Part shown: piece by piece, positions 42,428 through 55,285 of the stretch | Layout: every line of letters begins with the position of its first letter | How positions within the stretch are numbered: position 1 is the stretch's first letter | NCBI RefSeq assembly: GCF_001457025.1 | Contig: NZ_KQ758601.1 | Coordinates: forward strand, 186,001-250,000 | DNA: 64,000 bases | Reading direction: 5' to 3' | Source of the DNA: Pseudarthrobacter enclensis | GTDB lineage: Bacteria; Actinomycetota; Actinomycetes; Actinomycetales; Micrococcaceae | The notes under the pieces: generated by a model | Databases searched by the model: none | Seen by the model: only the letters and a program-made list of their open reading frames with translations | What the model was told of the DNA's origin: nothing | Made by a program: the position numbers and the translations under genes

Positions 42428-43296
42428 GCACCCAGTCGCTCTCCGGAAAGGAACTGGCCGGGGAGATCCGGCGCCGGGCCCGCGAACAGGCCCGCGACCT
42501 CGAGCAGGGCGGCATCCACCCCGCCCTGGCCGTGGTCATCGCCACCGACGACGGCTCCACCCACTGGTACGTCCGTTCCATCGAACGTGCCGCGGAGGCG
42601 GCCGGCATTGGCTGCCGGATCATCGACCTCGGGCACGATGCAACGGAGCAGGTCCTGGCCAGCGTCCTGCGCGACCTGGGCGCAGAACCGTCGGTGCACG
42701 GCATCATCCTGCAGACGCCGCTTCCGGCCGGCGTCCGCACTGACGCCCTGGTGGGCCTGATCCCGCCCGAAAAGGACATCGACGGCGCGAACCCGCTGAG
42801 CCTTGGCCGCCTGGCCGTGGGGCAGCCGGCCTTTGCGCCGGCTACGGCCCGGTCCGTCGTCGAGATCCTTGAGCACTACAGGATCCCGGTGGCCGGCCGC
42901 AGCGCCGTGGTGGTGGGCCGTTCGGCAGTGGTGGGTAAGCCCCTGGCCCTCCTGCTGATGGAACGCGACGCCGCCGTGACGGTGTGCCATTCGCGCTCCG
43001 GACCGCTGGAGCGCTACACGGCCGAAGCCGACATTGTGGTGGTCGCGGCGGGAAGGACAGGGCTGCTCAACGGCAGCCACGTCTCCCCCGCCTCGGTGGT
43101 CATCGACGTGGGCACCAACGTCCTGGCCGACGGCTCCCTGGTGGGGGACGTGGACGCGGACAGCGTCCGCGGGGTTGCGGCGGCGCTCAGTCCCGTTCCG
43201 GGCGGCGTCGGCTCCGTCACTACTGCCCTGCTGCTGCTCCACACAGTGGAGGCCGCGCGCCGGAGTTCGCTGGTACCGGTTCTGGAAAATGCCTAG
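42424..43296 (+). CDS. folD: Methylene-THF dehydrogenase, FolD family, catalytic Lys absent
   Basis: A 290-residue FolD-family protein that oxidises 5,10-methylene-THF to methenyl-THF with NAD(P). The Rossmann part is clear (VVVGRSAVVGKPLALLL), as are IILQTPLPAGV and KDIDGANPLS with the conserved Gln and Asp. The YVxxK motif reads Y49-V-R-S-I53, so the lysine that FolD enzymes need for cyclohydrolysis is replaced by Ile (codon ATC at 42580). It should therefore be mainly a dehydrogenase. It is the last gene of the purU-dmg-fchA-folD operon. Confidence 0.92.
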   Translation: MSTQSLSGKELAGEIRRRAREQARDLEQGGIHPALAVVIATDDGSTHWYVRSIERAAEAAGIGCRIIDLGHDATEQVLASVLRDLGAEPSVHGIILQTPLPAGVRTDALVGLIPPEKDIDGANPLSLGRLAVGQPAFAPATARSVVEILEHYRIPVAGRSAVVVGRSAVVGKPLALLLMERDAAVTVCHSRSGPLERYTAEADIVVVAAGRTGLLNGSHVSPASVVIDVGTNVLADGSLVGDVDADSVRGVAAALSPVPGGVGSVTTALLLLHTVEAARRSSLVPVLENA

Positions 43297-43360
43297 ACAC
43301 AGCCGGACGGCAGACGTAGTATCTAACTGATATATCTTTGTTTCTTACCGTGAGATATCA
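43294..43360 (+). promoter_or_regulatory. Promoter and GntR sites upstream of the MoeA-like gene
   Basis: TAGACA (43294-43299), 17 bases and TAGTAT (43317-43322) form a promoter that overlaps the folD stop. CTGATATATCTTTG (43327-43340) and TGAGATATCA (43351-43360) follow, matching the GntR-type sites at purU. The geometry (-10 then operator) is the same as at purU. Confidence 0.6.
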
Positions 43361-43361
43361 C

Positions 43362-43448
43362 AAGCCCGTTGCTCGTAGACGGTGCTTCGATGGCCTGAAA
43401 CCTGGGGAGGTATTCCTCGTCGAAGCACCGCTTACGGGCAACGGGCTT
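43362..43448 (+). ncRNA. Long 5'-leader hairpin before the MoeA-like gene, possible cis-regulatory RNA or attenuator
   Basis: Two 29-base arms (43362-43390 and 43420-43448) are complementary at 26 positions, with two G-U wobbles and a single A-C mismatch, around a 29-base loop that can itself form GAGG/CCTC. TTCTCTTC follows the 3' arm. The element would be transcribed from the promoter at 43294 and ends 29 bases before the TTG start of the next gene. It is too long and regular for a usual terminator, and I do not recognise a known riboswitch. Its function (attenuation, molybdenum-cofactor sensing, or an inserted inverted repeat) is open. Confidence 0.5.
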
Positions 43449-43477
43449 TTCTCTTCAACGCAGCAAGGGGCATCCCT

Positions 43478-44779
43478 TTGATTACCCACGAGCACACGGC
43501 AGCTCCCCCCTCCCCGACGGCGGGGCAGGGACTGCACGATCCCGGCTGGCCGGAAGCGCGGCGCCTGGCCCACGAATGCACCGGCCCCCTCCCGCCCGCG
43601 CGGCTCCCGCTGCACGAGGCCGCAGGCCGCACGCTGAGCCGTCCGGTAACGGCGCTCCAGGACCTGCCGCACTACGCATCATCGGCCATGGACGGCTGGG
43701 CCGTAAACGGCGCCGGACCGTGGCAGCTGGTGCCTTCCGGGCAGCCGCTGGCACCGGGCGGGGCCGCGGTGATCGCCACCGGCGGCCTGGTGCCGCAAGG
43801 CACCACCGCAGTGGTGCGCAAGGAACGTGGAATCGTCACCGACGCCGGCGGCAACCCTTCCCTCGAACTGACCGACGGCGGGACGGGAGCGCCGCGGCCC
43901 GGCCAGGACGTGCGCCCGGCAGGGACCGAAGCGCTGGCCGGCGAAGTGCTGGTTCCGGCCGGCACTGTCCTCAACCCCGCACACCTGGCCCTCGCGGCCG
44001 TGGCCGGGCACGACCACCTGGAGGTACAGGCGAAGCCCGTGGTCGCCGTCGTCCTCACCGGGTCCGAAGTGGTGACCGCCGGGGTTCCCGCCCCCGGACA
44101 GGTACGCGATACCTTTGGCCCGCAGCTGGGCACCGTCATCGGCCAGCTGGGTGGCATCGCAGGGCAGTTTACCCGGATCGGGGACTCCTTCGACGCCTGG
44201 CTGGGGGCCCTGGCGGATGCGGGGACCGGGTCCAACCGCGCCGATGTGGTCATCACCACCGGCGGAACGGGCAAATCCGGAACGGACCACTTCCGCAACG
44301 CCGTGGCGGCCCTGGGCGGCAGGCTGCTGCTCGACGGCATCGCCATGCGCCCGGGCCACCCCGCCGTCCTGGCCGAACTCGCCGACGGCCGGTTCGCCGT
44401 CGGACTTCCCGGCAACCCCCTTGCCGCGATGATGTCCCTGGCCACCATCGGCGGACCGCTGTTGGCAGCCTTGGGCGGCCTGCCGCTGGCGGACCTTCAG
44501 TACGCCGTCTCCGGCAGCGACGTGGGGCCCGACGCCGGCTGCGGAAGCGGGCCCGGGCGTACACGGCTCATCCCGTGCAGGTTCCTGTCCGGACTGGCCT
44601 TCCCCGTGGCGCACACCGGCCCGGGCATGATGCGCGGCCTGGCCTGGGCGGAAGGCATCATGGCAGTACCTCCCGCTGGCGTTGACTCCGGCGGGCAGGT
44701 CCCGGTCCTCCCACTCCCCTGGGCGCCCCTTCCGCCCAAGTCCGCCCGAGCCACAGGAGGTGCCCCATGGCACGCATGA
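43478..44779 (+). CDS. MoeA-like molybdopterin molybdotransferase
   Basis: A 433-residue protein of the MoeA/Glp family that inserts molybdate into adenylylated molybdopterin. Motifs are SSAMDGWAVNG (domain I), the MPT-binding TTGGTGKSGTDH and GLPGNPLAAMMSL. The start is TTG 43478, with AAGGGG seven bases upstream; the frame is open through the hairpin but has no signals there. It overlaps fdhD by 13 bases. The pair likely supplies and sulfurates the cofactor of the formate dehydrogenase at 52838-55189. It may be a second MoeA specialised for this pathway. Confidence 0.9.
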   Translation: MITHEHTAAPPSPTAGQGLHDPGWPEARRLAHECTGPLPPARLPLHEAAGRTLSRPVTALQDLPHYASSAMDGWAVNGAGPWQLVPSGQPLAPGGAAVIATGGLVPQGTTAVVRKERGIVTDAGGNPSLELTDGGTGAPRPGQDVRPAGTEALAGEVLVPAGTVLNPAHLALAAVAGHDHLEVQAKPVVAVVLTGSEVVTAGVPAPGQVRDTFGPQLGTVIGQLGGIAGQFTRIGDSFDAWLGALADAGTGSNRADVVITTGGTGKSGTDHFRNAVAALGGRLLLDGIAMRPGHPAVLAELADGRFAVGLPGNPLAAMMSLATIGGPLLAALGGLPLADLQYAVSGSDVGPDAGCGSGPGRTRLIPCRFLSGLAFPVAHTGPGMMRGLAWAEGIMAVPPAGVDSGGQVPVLPLPWAPLPPKSARATGGAPWHA

Positions 44780-45651
44780 CGCAGCGCCGGAAGATCCACC
44801 GCTTCCGCCTCGACGGTTCCGGCACCGAACTTCCGGTGCGGTTCAAGGAGGACGTGATCGCCGCCGAAGAGCCCCTGGAGATCCGGCTGGGCGGGCGCTC
44901 CTTTGCCGTCACCATGAGGACCCCCGGAGACGACTTCGACCTCGTGGCGGGCTTCCTGGTCTCCGAGGGCGTGATCCGCGACCAGTCCGAGCTGGTATCC
45001 CTGCGCTTCTGCGCCGGCGGTCCCGGCGAGGAACAGACCTTCAACGTCGTGGACGCACAACTGCGTCCGGACGTCCGGCCTCCGGACACGATGCGGCACG
45101 TCTACACGTCAAGCTCGTGCGGCATCTGCGGGACCGAATCCATCGAGGCCGTCCGGAAGACCCAGCACTTCGACCCGTCCGCGGACCCGCTGACCGTCCC
45201 CGTGGATGTGGTGGCCGGGCTCCCGGACCGCCTGCGGGAGGCGCAGGCCGTGTTCGAGAAGACGGGCGGCGTCCATGCGGCCGGGCTCTTCCGCGTTGAC
45301 GCTGGAGAGCCGGAACTGTTGTGCCTGCGCGAGGACGTGGGCCGGCACAACGCCGTGGACAAGGTGGTGGGTTGGGCGCTGCGCCAGGGGCTGCTTCCGC
45401 TGCGCGGCACGGTGCTCCAGGTGTCCGGCAGGGCCTCGTTTGAACTGGTCCAGAAGGCCGCCCTGGCGGGCATCCCCGTGCTGTCGGCGGTGAGTGCTCC
45501 TTCAAGCCTGGCCATCGACCTGGCCACCGAAACGGGCGTTGCCCTGGTGGGATTCAACCGCGGGGACACCCTCAACGTCTACGCCGGCCGGAACCGTTTG
45601 GACAGGCCGGCCGTAACAGAAGCCCGTCTTCGGGTGGGCGCCGGCCAGTAA
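44767..45651 (+). CDS. fdhD: Formate dehydrogenase accessory sulfurtransferase
   Basis: A 294-residue FdhD protein that transfers sulfur from a cysteine desulfurase to the molybdenum cofactor of formate dehydrogenase. The functional Cys pair is in SSSCGICGTESIE, and the family motifs REDVGRHNAVDKVVG and SGRASFELVQKA are intact. AGGAGGTGCCCC precedes ATG 44767, inside the MoeA-like gene. Its client is most likely the enzyme encoded at 52838-55189. Confidence 0.95.
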   Translation: MARMTQRRKIHRFRLDGSGTELPVRFKEDVIAAEEPLEIRLGGRSFAVTMRTPGDDFDLVAGFLVSEGVIRDQSELVSLRFCAGGPGEEQTFNVVDAQLRPDVRPPDTMRHVYTSSSCGICGTESIEAVRKTQHFDPSADPLTVPVDVVAGLPDRLREAQAVFEKTGGVHAAGLFRVDAGEPELLCLREDVGRHNAVDKVVGWALRQGLLPLRGTVLQVSGRASFELVQKAALAGIPVLSAVSAPSSLAIDLATETGVALVGFNRGDTLNVYAGRNRLDRPAVTEARLRVGAGQ

Positions 45652-45775
45652 GACCCTGCGCCCCGCGCCCTCGTTCCGGGCCGGTCACTCCCCTGAATCC
45701 GGGGGTGCGATTCGCGCTGCCCTTTTTCAGCGCCGCCAGGCCTGGGGTCGTGGCCCTGCGGCGGCCGCAATGTAT

Positions 45776-45824
45776 TTGACAACCCTTGTGACCTAAAGCA
45801 CTGTTTTGTTGCATAACACGAAGC
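45776..45824 (+). promoter_or_regulatory. Promoter block of the MFS gene (shared betaine-type block)
   Basis: TTGACA (45776-45781), five bases, TGTG (45787-45790), eight bases, CACTGT (45799-45804), then GTTGCATAACACGAAGC (45808-45824) and, beyond, TTGTTGATC. Compared with the BCCT block, 14 of 17 positions of the downstream part agree with one base of slip at its end, and GTTGATC is also shared. Confidence 0.6.
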
Positions 45825-46024
45825 TTGTTGATCATCCCGGGACGAAAGACCTTTCATATGCGCGTACCTTTTGCTCCGCGGCACCGGGCCGCGGCAACCG
45901 GGGCGCGATCAGTCACGACGAAAAACCGACCTGCGGTGGCCGCCGGCAGAGGAACCTCGTTCCCCGGCAGCTCCCGCAGTGGCTGGCATCCTGCCGCCGC
46001 AACAAACACCCAAAGGAAATGTTG

Positions 46025-46228
46025 ATGACCATCCACGGTGGCAGCACCATCGATCAAAGCAGCGCGGAGCGCCGGAGCCCGGGGACGACGCCGTCCCCAT
46101 CCTGCGGGTCCTTGGAGGCCAGCCCGGCCGGCATCCGGCCAGGCTGCCTCGTCCACCGGCCGCTGGGGGCTGCGGCTGACCGTGCATCCAGTAAACGGCG
46201 CCCTGGCGCCGCCAGCGGTTTGCGCTGA
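46025..46228 (+). CDS. Possible small leader ORF
   Basis: A 67-codon frame starting MTIHGGSTIDQ, with AAAGGAAA six bases before ATG 46025, the best ribosome site in this leader. After the first 20 residues the composition becomes Ser/Pro/Arg-rich and unlike a folded protein, and a neighbouring frame reads more naturally, so it could be a frameshifted remnant or a leader peptide. It ends 22 bases before the MFS start. Confidence 0.3.
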   Translation: MTIHGGSTIDQSSAERRSPGTTPSPSCGSLEASPAGIRPGCLVHRPLGAAADRASSKRRPGAASGLR

Positions 46229-46250
46229 AGCCAGAAGGGAACCAATCTCC

Positions 46251-47663
46251 ATGACCAATCCAACCAGGACGACGGCCCCCGCCGGCACCTCCAGTCCGAA
46301 AGAGACCGACGCCAAATTCAAGCGCCGCTTCATGATGCGGCTTGTCGGCGTCTTCATCGGCGGGATGTTCCTCGACGGCTACATCCTCGGAATCATCGGC
46401 CCCGTCACCGGCCCCATGCGGTCAGAACTCCAGCTCGACGCATTGTCCCTGGGCCTGATCGCAGCGGGTCCGCTGGCTGGTATTTTCGTCGGCTCACCGC
46501 TGGCCGGCTGGGCCACTGACAAGTTCGGCCGCAAGCCGATGTTCCTCGTGGACATGGGCTTGTTCCTGGCGGCGTCAGCGGCCCAGTTCTTCGTCACCTC
46601 CGGGGATGGCGCGGTGATCCAGCTGGCCATCATCCGGTTCTTCATGGGCGTGGCCATCGGCGGGGAGTACTCGATCGGCGGGCCATTGCTGTCGGAGTTC
46701 TCCCCTCCGAAGCTCCGTGGAAGACTGCTCGGGCTGACCCTGATCGCCTGGTACGTCGGCTTCATGGTGGCATTCATCGTCGGCACAGCCCTGCACGATT
46801 CCGGCACCCCGTGGCGCATCGTCATTGGCACCAGCACGATCATCGCCTTCGTGCTGTTCATCGCCCGTCTGGGCCTGCCCGAGTCGCCGAGCTGGCTCAT
46901 CACCAAGGGACGGCGGGAGGAAGCACTTGCGATCACCCGCAAGTACGTCGAGTCGCCGGAAATGCAGGACAGCATCACCGAGGAGATCAACCTGCGGGTG
47001 ATCCAGGAGGCCCAGGCCGCCAAGAACAAGACCGAAATCAAGGGTGCTTCCTTTGGAATGCTGTTCTCGCGGCAGAACTGGCGCACCACGCTCTTCACCT
47101 CCGGTTTTTGGTTCTGCGCGGTCACGCCGTACTTCGCGATCGCGACCTTCGCCGATGATGTTCTCCACCAGTTCGGCTTCGGCGGCGGCTGGGCCGGTGG
47201 AGTCGGCCTGTCCGCGCTGGCGGCTGCGGGCGTCGTCACCACGGTGCTGCTGATTGACAAGCTCGGCCGTCGGGTCCTCACCGTGCCTGGGCAGTGGCTC
47301 TGCGCAGGCATCCTGCTGGTCATTGGAGTCTGGGCGGATGCGCCGGCGATCCTCGTGCTCGCCCTGTTCCTCGCCTTCTCCTTCTTCAATGCCGGCTACA
47401 CCACCATGACCCAGGTCTATCCGGCCGAGGTGTTCCCCGGCCACCTGCGCGGCATCGGCATGGGCTTCGCCGCGGCCTTCAGCCGCGTTGGAGCCGCACT
47501 CGGCACCTTCGCCTTGCCGTGGGCCATCAGCAACATCGGCATGGGTGCAAGCATGGTCGTGGCCGCAGGGGTCGCGTTGCTCGGAGCCATCCTCTCGCAG
47601 TGGCTCGCACCCGAAACGAAGGGGCGCACCCTCGCCGAGATTTCGTCAGATTTCTCGCACTGA
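46251..47663 (+). CDS. MFS transporter, sugar-porter-like branch
   Basis: A 470-residue, 12-helix MFS permease. Signatures are GWATDKFGRKPMF in loop 2-3, PESPSWLI after helix 6, LIDKLGRR in the second half and PAEVFPGHLRG after helix 10. The substrate is not deducible from sequence. Its promoter shares the block of the BCCT and DMGO-2 genes, and it sits directly before the DMGO paralogue, so uptake of a methylated amine or organic acid is likely. ATG 46251 has GAAGGGA ten bases upstream. Confidence 0.88.
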   Translation: MTNPTRTTAPAGTSSPKETDAKFKRRFMMRLVGVFIGGMFLDGYILGIIGPVTGPMRSELQLDALSLGLIAAGPLAGIFVGSPLAGWATDKFGRKPMFLVDMGLFLAASAAQFFVTSGDGAVIQLAIIRFFMGVAIGGEYSIGGPLLSEFSPPKLRGRLLGLTLIAWYVGFMVAFIVGTALHDSGTPWRIVIGTSTIIAFVLFIARLGLPESPSWLITKGRREEALAITRKYVESPEMQDSITEEINLRVIQEAQAAKNKTEIKGASFGMLFSRQNWRTTLFTSGFWFCAVTPYFAIATFADDVLHQFGFGGGWAGGVGLSALAAAGVVTTVLLIDKLGRRVLTVPGQWLCAGILLVIGVWADAPAILVLALFLAFSFFNAGYTTMTQVYPAEVFPGHLRGIGMGFAAAFSRVGAALGTFALPWAISNIGMGASMVVAAGVALLGAILSQWLAPETKGRTLAEISSDFSH

Positions 47664-47775
47664 TCCCCAAACTGCCCGGGTACTGCCAGGAGGCCTTCGC
47701 CGCACCCAGCGGCGGAGGCCTCCTTGCTGCCATCCGACACAGTGCCGCAGACTCCCGCAATAAAACACGCGCCCC

Positions 47776-47812
47776 TTGACATCCGGTGTGAGCTGCGCCA
47801 CCGTGTTGCATA
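47776..47812 (+). promoter_or_regulatory. Promoter block of the DMGO-2 gene (shared betaine-type block)
   Basis: TTGACA (47776-47781), five bases, TGTG (47787-47790), eight bases, CACCGT (47799-47804), then GTTGCATA (47805-47812). A second GTTGCTCATAGCGAAGC follows at about 47824-47840. The gene starts at 47892. Confidence 0.6.
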
Positions 47813-47834
47813 TGGTGATGCGCGTTGCTCATAG

Positions 47835-50399
<2,565 letters not shown>

Positions 50400-50416
50400 T
50401 CTTTCATTCCTCCCAT

Positions 50417-50462
50417 GGGGTGGTTGAGCCTGCTTGAGACCGGCAGGCCCAACCACCCTTTT
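50417..50462 (+). terminator. Rho-independent terminator of DMGO-2
   Basis: GGGTGGTTG-AGCCTGC pairs with GCAGGC-CCAACCACCC, followed by TTTT. It begins about 18 bases after the stop codon. Confidence 0.85.
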
Positions 50463-50532
50463 GCGCGCTGGTTGAGCTTGTGAAAAACCGGCGTCGGCTC
50501 CTACTGTCGTACCCCTTTGCCATAGTGGGTTT

Positions 50533-52017
50533 ATGGGGAAAGCGGCGGTGGTGAGGGCGTTTGAGGAGATCCGGGCTGCCCTGGCCGTGCTGGACGCGGA
50601 GGTGGATGGTGCCGGTTGCGAGCCGTTCTCTGCGGCTGATCCGTTGGCTGCTCTGGCGGGCGGGTGTTTGGACGTCCTGGCTGGTGCCCGGGCGGTTGAG
50701 GCGCGGGTTGCGGGGTTGAAGGCGAAGGCCGCGGTGGCCTATGCGGACAGTGCCGCGGTGGTTGCGGGGCCGGGGGTGCCGGCGCAGGTGCAGGAGATGT
50801 CGGCCGCGGCGGAGATCGGGTGTGTCCTGGCGTTGGGGCCGCGGGCCGCGGGATCGTTCCTGGCCACCGCACACGCCCTGGTCACGACGTTGCCCCGCAC
50901 GTTGGCGGGGCTGCAGGCCGGGGCGCTGTCCTGGCAGCACGCCCTGGTGATGGCCGACGAGGCAGCCGGCCTGGACGCTGCGGGCACGGCCGCGCTGGAA
51001 GCCCATTTCCTGACCGGGATGCTGGACCCGGAGGACGCGGACGCGGCGCGGGGATGCCGGGTGGGGGAGTTGCCGGCGCACCGGTTCCGGGTCAAGGCCC
51101 GGACCTGGCGCGAACGCCACCACGCCGGGAGTAATGAGGCCCGGCACGCCAAGGGGGTATCGGAGCGGCGGGTGGAGTACCGGCCGGACCGGGACGGGAT
51201 GGCCTGGCTCACCGCGTACCTGCCGGCCGACCAGGCCTCGGCGGTCTGGGACCGCCTCACCTCCGAAGCCCGTGCCCTGCAAGGCCCGCACGAGCGGCGC
51301 ACCCTCGCCCAGCTCCGCGCCGACAACTACACCACAGCCCTACTCGCCACCTACCCCGCACCCGGGCCGGGAGGCAGGTCTTCAGAGCGTCCTTCCCCCG
51401 GGATCCGGGCGCAGGTGCTGGTGACCGTCCCGGTGTTCTCGCTGCTGGGCCTGACCGATGAACCGGCGGTCCTGGACGGGTACGGTCCCATCCCGCCGTC
51501 GATGGCGCGGAACCTGGTGGCCGGCGGGGCGGGCTCGTTCTACCGGGTGCTGGTGGACCCCCGGGACGGGGCGCCGCTGGAAATCGGCCGGACCAGCTAC
51601 CGGCTCACCAAAGCCATGCGGGCCTGGCTGCGGCTGCGCGACGGCACGTGCCCGTTCCCCGGCTGCAGCAACCACTCCCTGGACAACGACGCCGACCACC
51701 TCCTCGCCTGGGCCAACGGCGGCACCACCGGCATCAGCAACCTGGGACAACCCTGCCCGAAACACCACAGGCTCCGCCACACCACCGCCTGGAAACCCAC
51801 CCCCGCCACCAAAACCACACCACCGGGCTGGACCTCACCCACCGGCCGCCACTACCAAAGCGAACACCAGGACTGGGAACCACCCCACCGGCCACCCCCA
51901 CACCACCCGCACGCCCACTGGCCGTCACCGGCAGCGACCGGCGCCATCGACATCACCCGCCACCGCGGATCCCCCTGGGAAGACGCCCTCAGCCAATACC
52001 TCAACACCCACACCTGA
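50533..52017 (+). CDS. HNH endonuclease, DUF222 (13E12 repeat) family
   Basis: A 494-residue paralogue of the protein encoded at 1329-3020. The DUF222 helical region (about 10-260) is followed by the conserved block YGPIPPSMARNL...FYRVLVDPRDGAPLEIGR and an HNH domain at about 369-418 (CPFPGC, NDADHLLAW, PCPKHHRLRH). It lacks the Gly/Thr-rich insert and the terminal repeats of the other copy. No partner genes are apparent. The ATG at 50533 has only a weak ribosome site. Confidence 0.87.
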   Translation: MGKAAVVRAFEEIRAALAVLDAEVDGAGCEPFSAADPLAALAGGCLDVLAGARAVEARVAGLKAKAAVAYADSAAVVAGPGVPAQVQEMSAAAEIGCVLALGPRAAGSFLATAHALVTTLPRTLAGLQAGALSWQHALVMADEAAGLDAAGTAALEAHFLTGMLDPEDADAARGCRVGELPAHRFRVKARTWRERHHAGSNEARHAKGVSERRVEYRPDRDGMAWLTAYLPADQASAVWDRLTSEARALQGPHERRTLAQLRADNYTTALLATYPAPGPGGRSSERPSPGIRAQVLVTVPVFSLLGLTDEPAVLDGYGPIPPSMARNLVAGGAGSFYRVLVDPRDGAPLEIGRTSYRLTKAMRAWLRLRDGTCPFPGCSNHSLDNDADHLLAWANGGTTGISNLGQPCPKHHRLRHTTAWKPTPATKTTPPGWTSPTGRHYQSEHQDWEPPHRPPPHHPHAHWPSPAATGAIDITRHRGSPWEDALSQYLNTHT

Positions 52018-52156
52018 CCAGCTTGTGGTCCCGCTAAAGAAGACTCTGTCGTGGGATGGATGTTCCAAGAACACCTGACTGCCGAATCCCGAGCCCCGCT
52101 GTGGGTGGTAAGTGGGCCCGGATTTGGGTCCGGTCTTTTACTGTCATGATGAACGA

Positions 52157-52669
52157 GTGGCAGCGCCCCCTAAATTCCGAAATCGCAAGCGGCGTAGCGG
52201 GCCGGCATGGCTCTTCCTCGCGTGGGCGTTTCACGACCTCGAGGAAGCCGCAACCTTCCCTGGCAGCTGCAGCTACCTGGCTGACCGTACTGGGGTTGAC
52301 GCGCTGCGGATGGACTCGCGTCAGTCCTGGGCAGCGGTTGGCCTGATGGGTGTGCTCGTCGGATTCAGCTGCAGCCGCGGCGCGCAGATGGCGGGCAGTT
52401 CTCGCCTGTACCGGGCAACCGTCGCAGGGCTAGGTGCCCATGTCGGGACGCACCTCGTCGCGACTGTGCTTGCGCGGCGCTACACGGCAGGCGTCGCGAC
52501 TGCGGTGCCCGTGATGCTGCCCGGCGTAATTGCGGCAGCCAGAGAACTTACCCTGGACGGAGTTCCGCTACGTGCAGGGGATGGAGTCCTGGGCGCGGTC
52601 GTCCTGGGACCAGCGGCTCTTGTTTGCCACCTCATCGTTCGTGTGACGATGAGGCGCAGGGCGAACTGA
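52157..52669 (+). CDS. HXXEE-motif membrane protein
   Basis: A product of about 170 residues with four to five hydrophobic segments and, in the first of them, FHDLEEA, the HxxEE motif that names this family of small membrane proteins. Later segments carry HVGTHLVATV. The role of the family is unknown. The start is uncertain: GTG 52157 is used here, and the frame is open to a GTG at 52112. Base composition is slightly less GC-rich than in the neighbours. It follows the DUF222 gene with 139 bp between. Confidence 0.65.
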   Translation: MAAPPKFRNRKRRSGPAWLFLAWAFHDLEEAATFPGSCSYLADRTGVDALRMDSRQSWAAVGLMGVLVGFSCSRGAQMAGSSRLYRATVAGLGAHVGTHLVATVLARRYTAGVATAVPVMLPGVIAAARELTLDGVPLRAGDGVLGAVVLGPAALVCHLIVRVTMRRRAN

Positions 52670-52837
52670 TCGCCGCAGCCAACCGCCGTAGGCCGGTCCA
52701 ACAACGTCCACTGACGGGCTTCAGCAGCGTTCAACCGAATCGCCGCCTTCCGGTACTTCCGGGATTCCCATATGACCCGGTCATGGCAACGGCCCCCGCC
52801 TCCGGAACGGAAGCGGGGGCGTCACCAGTTGTGGTTA

Positions 52838-55189
<2,352 letters not shown>

Positions 55190-55231
55190 CGTTCCAACTT
55201 CCTTAGGGGCATGAATTCGTCAATCTGCAGT

Positions 55232-55261
55232 GGGGCGCGCCGGGTTTCCCCGGCGCGCCCC
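55232..55261 (-). other. Strong hairpin between the MBL and formate dehydrogenase genes
   Basis: GGGGCGCGCCGGG (55232-55244) and its exact complement (55249-55261) form a 13-bp stem with a four-base loop. The minus-strand transcript has no U-tract after it, so it may act as a partial terminator or RNA-processing boundary that sets the ratio of the genes. Confidence 0.7.
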
Positions 55262-55285
55262 TTTGGCACACTCTGGCCGGCGTGG

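Larger units (their letters stand above)
45652..46250. other. Long leader region before the MFS transporter gene
   Basis: This 599-bp region contains the promoter block at 45776-45824 and a possible leader ORF (46025-46228). It is GC-rich, with several short stems such as CCGCGG...CCGCGG. I looked for a glycine riboswitch because of the pathway and did not find its conserved core. Confidence 0.45.

Noticed and set aside
43362..43448. tRNA-Sec or other tRNA-like gene, suggested by the nearby formate dehydrogenase genes
   Set aside because: The element is one continuous 29-bp helix without cloverleaf arms, anticodon arm or T-loop consensus, and the formate dehydrogenase frame has no internal TGA.
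45652..46250. Glycine riboswitch in the long leader of the MFS gene
   Set aside because: The conserved aptamer core and tandem arrangement are not seen; only unrelated short GC stems are present.
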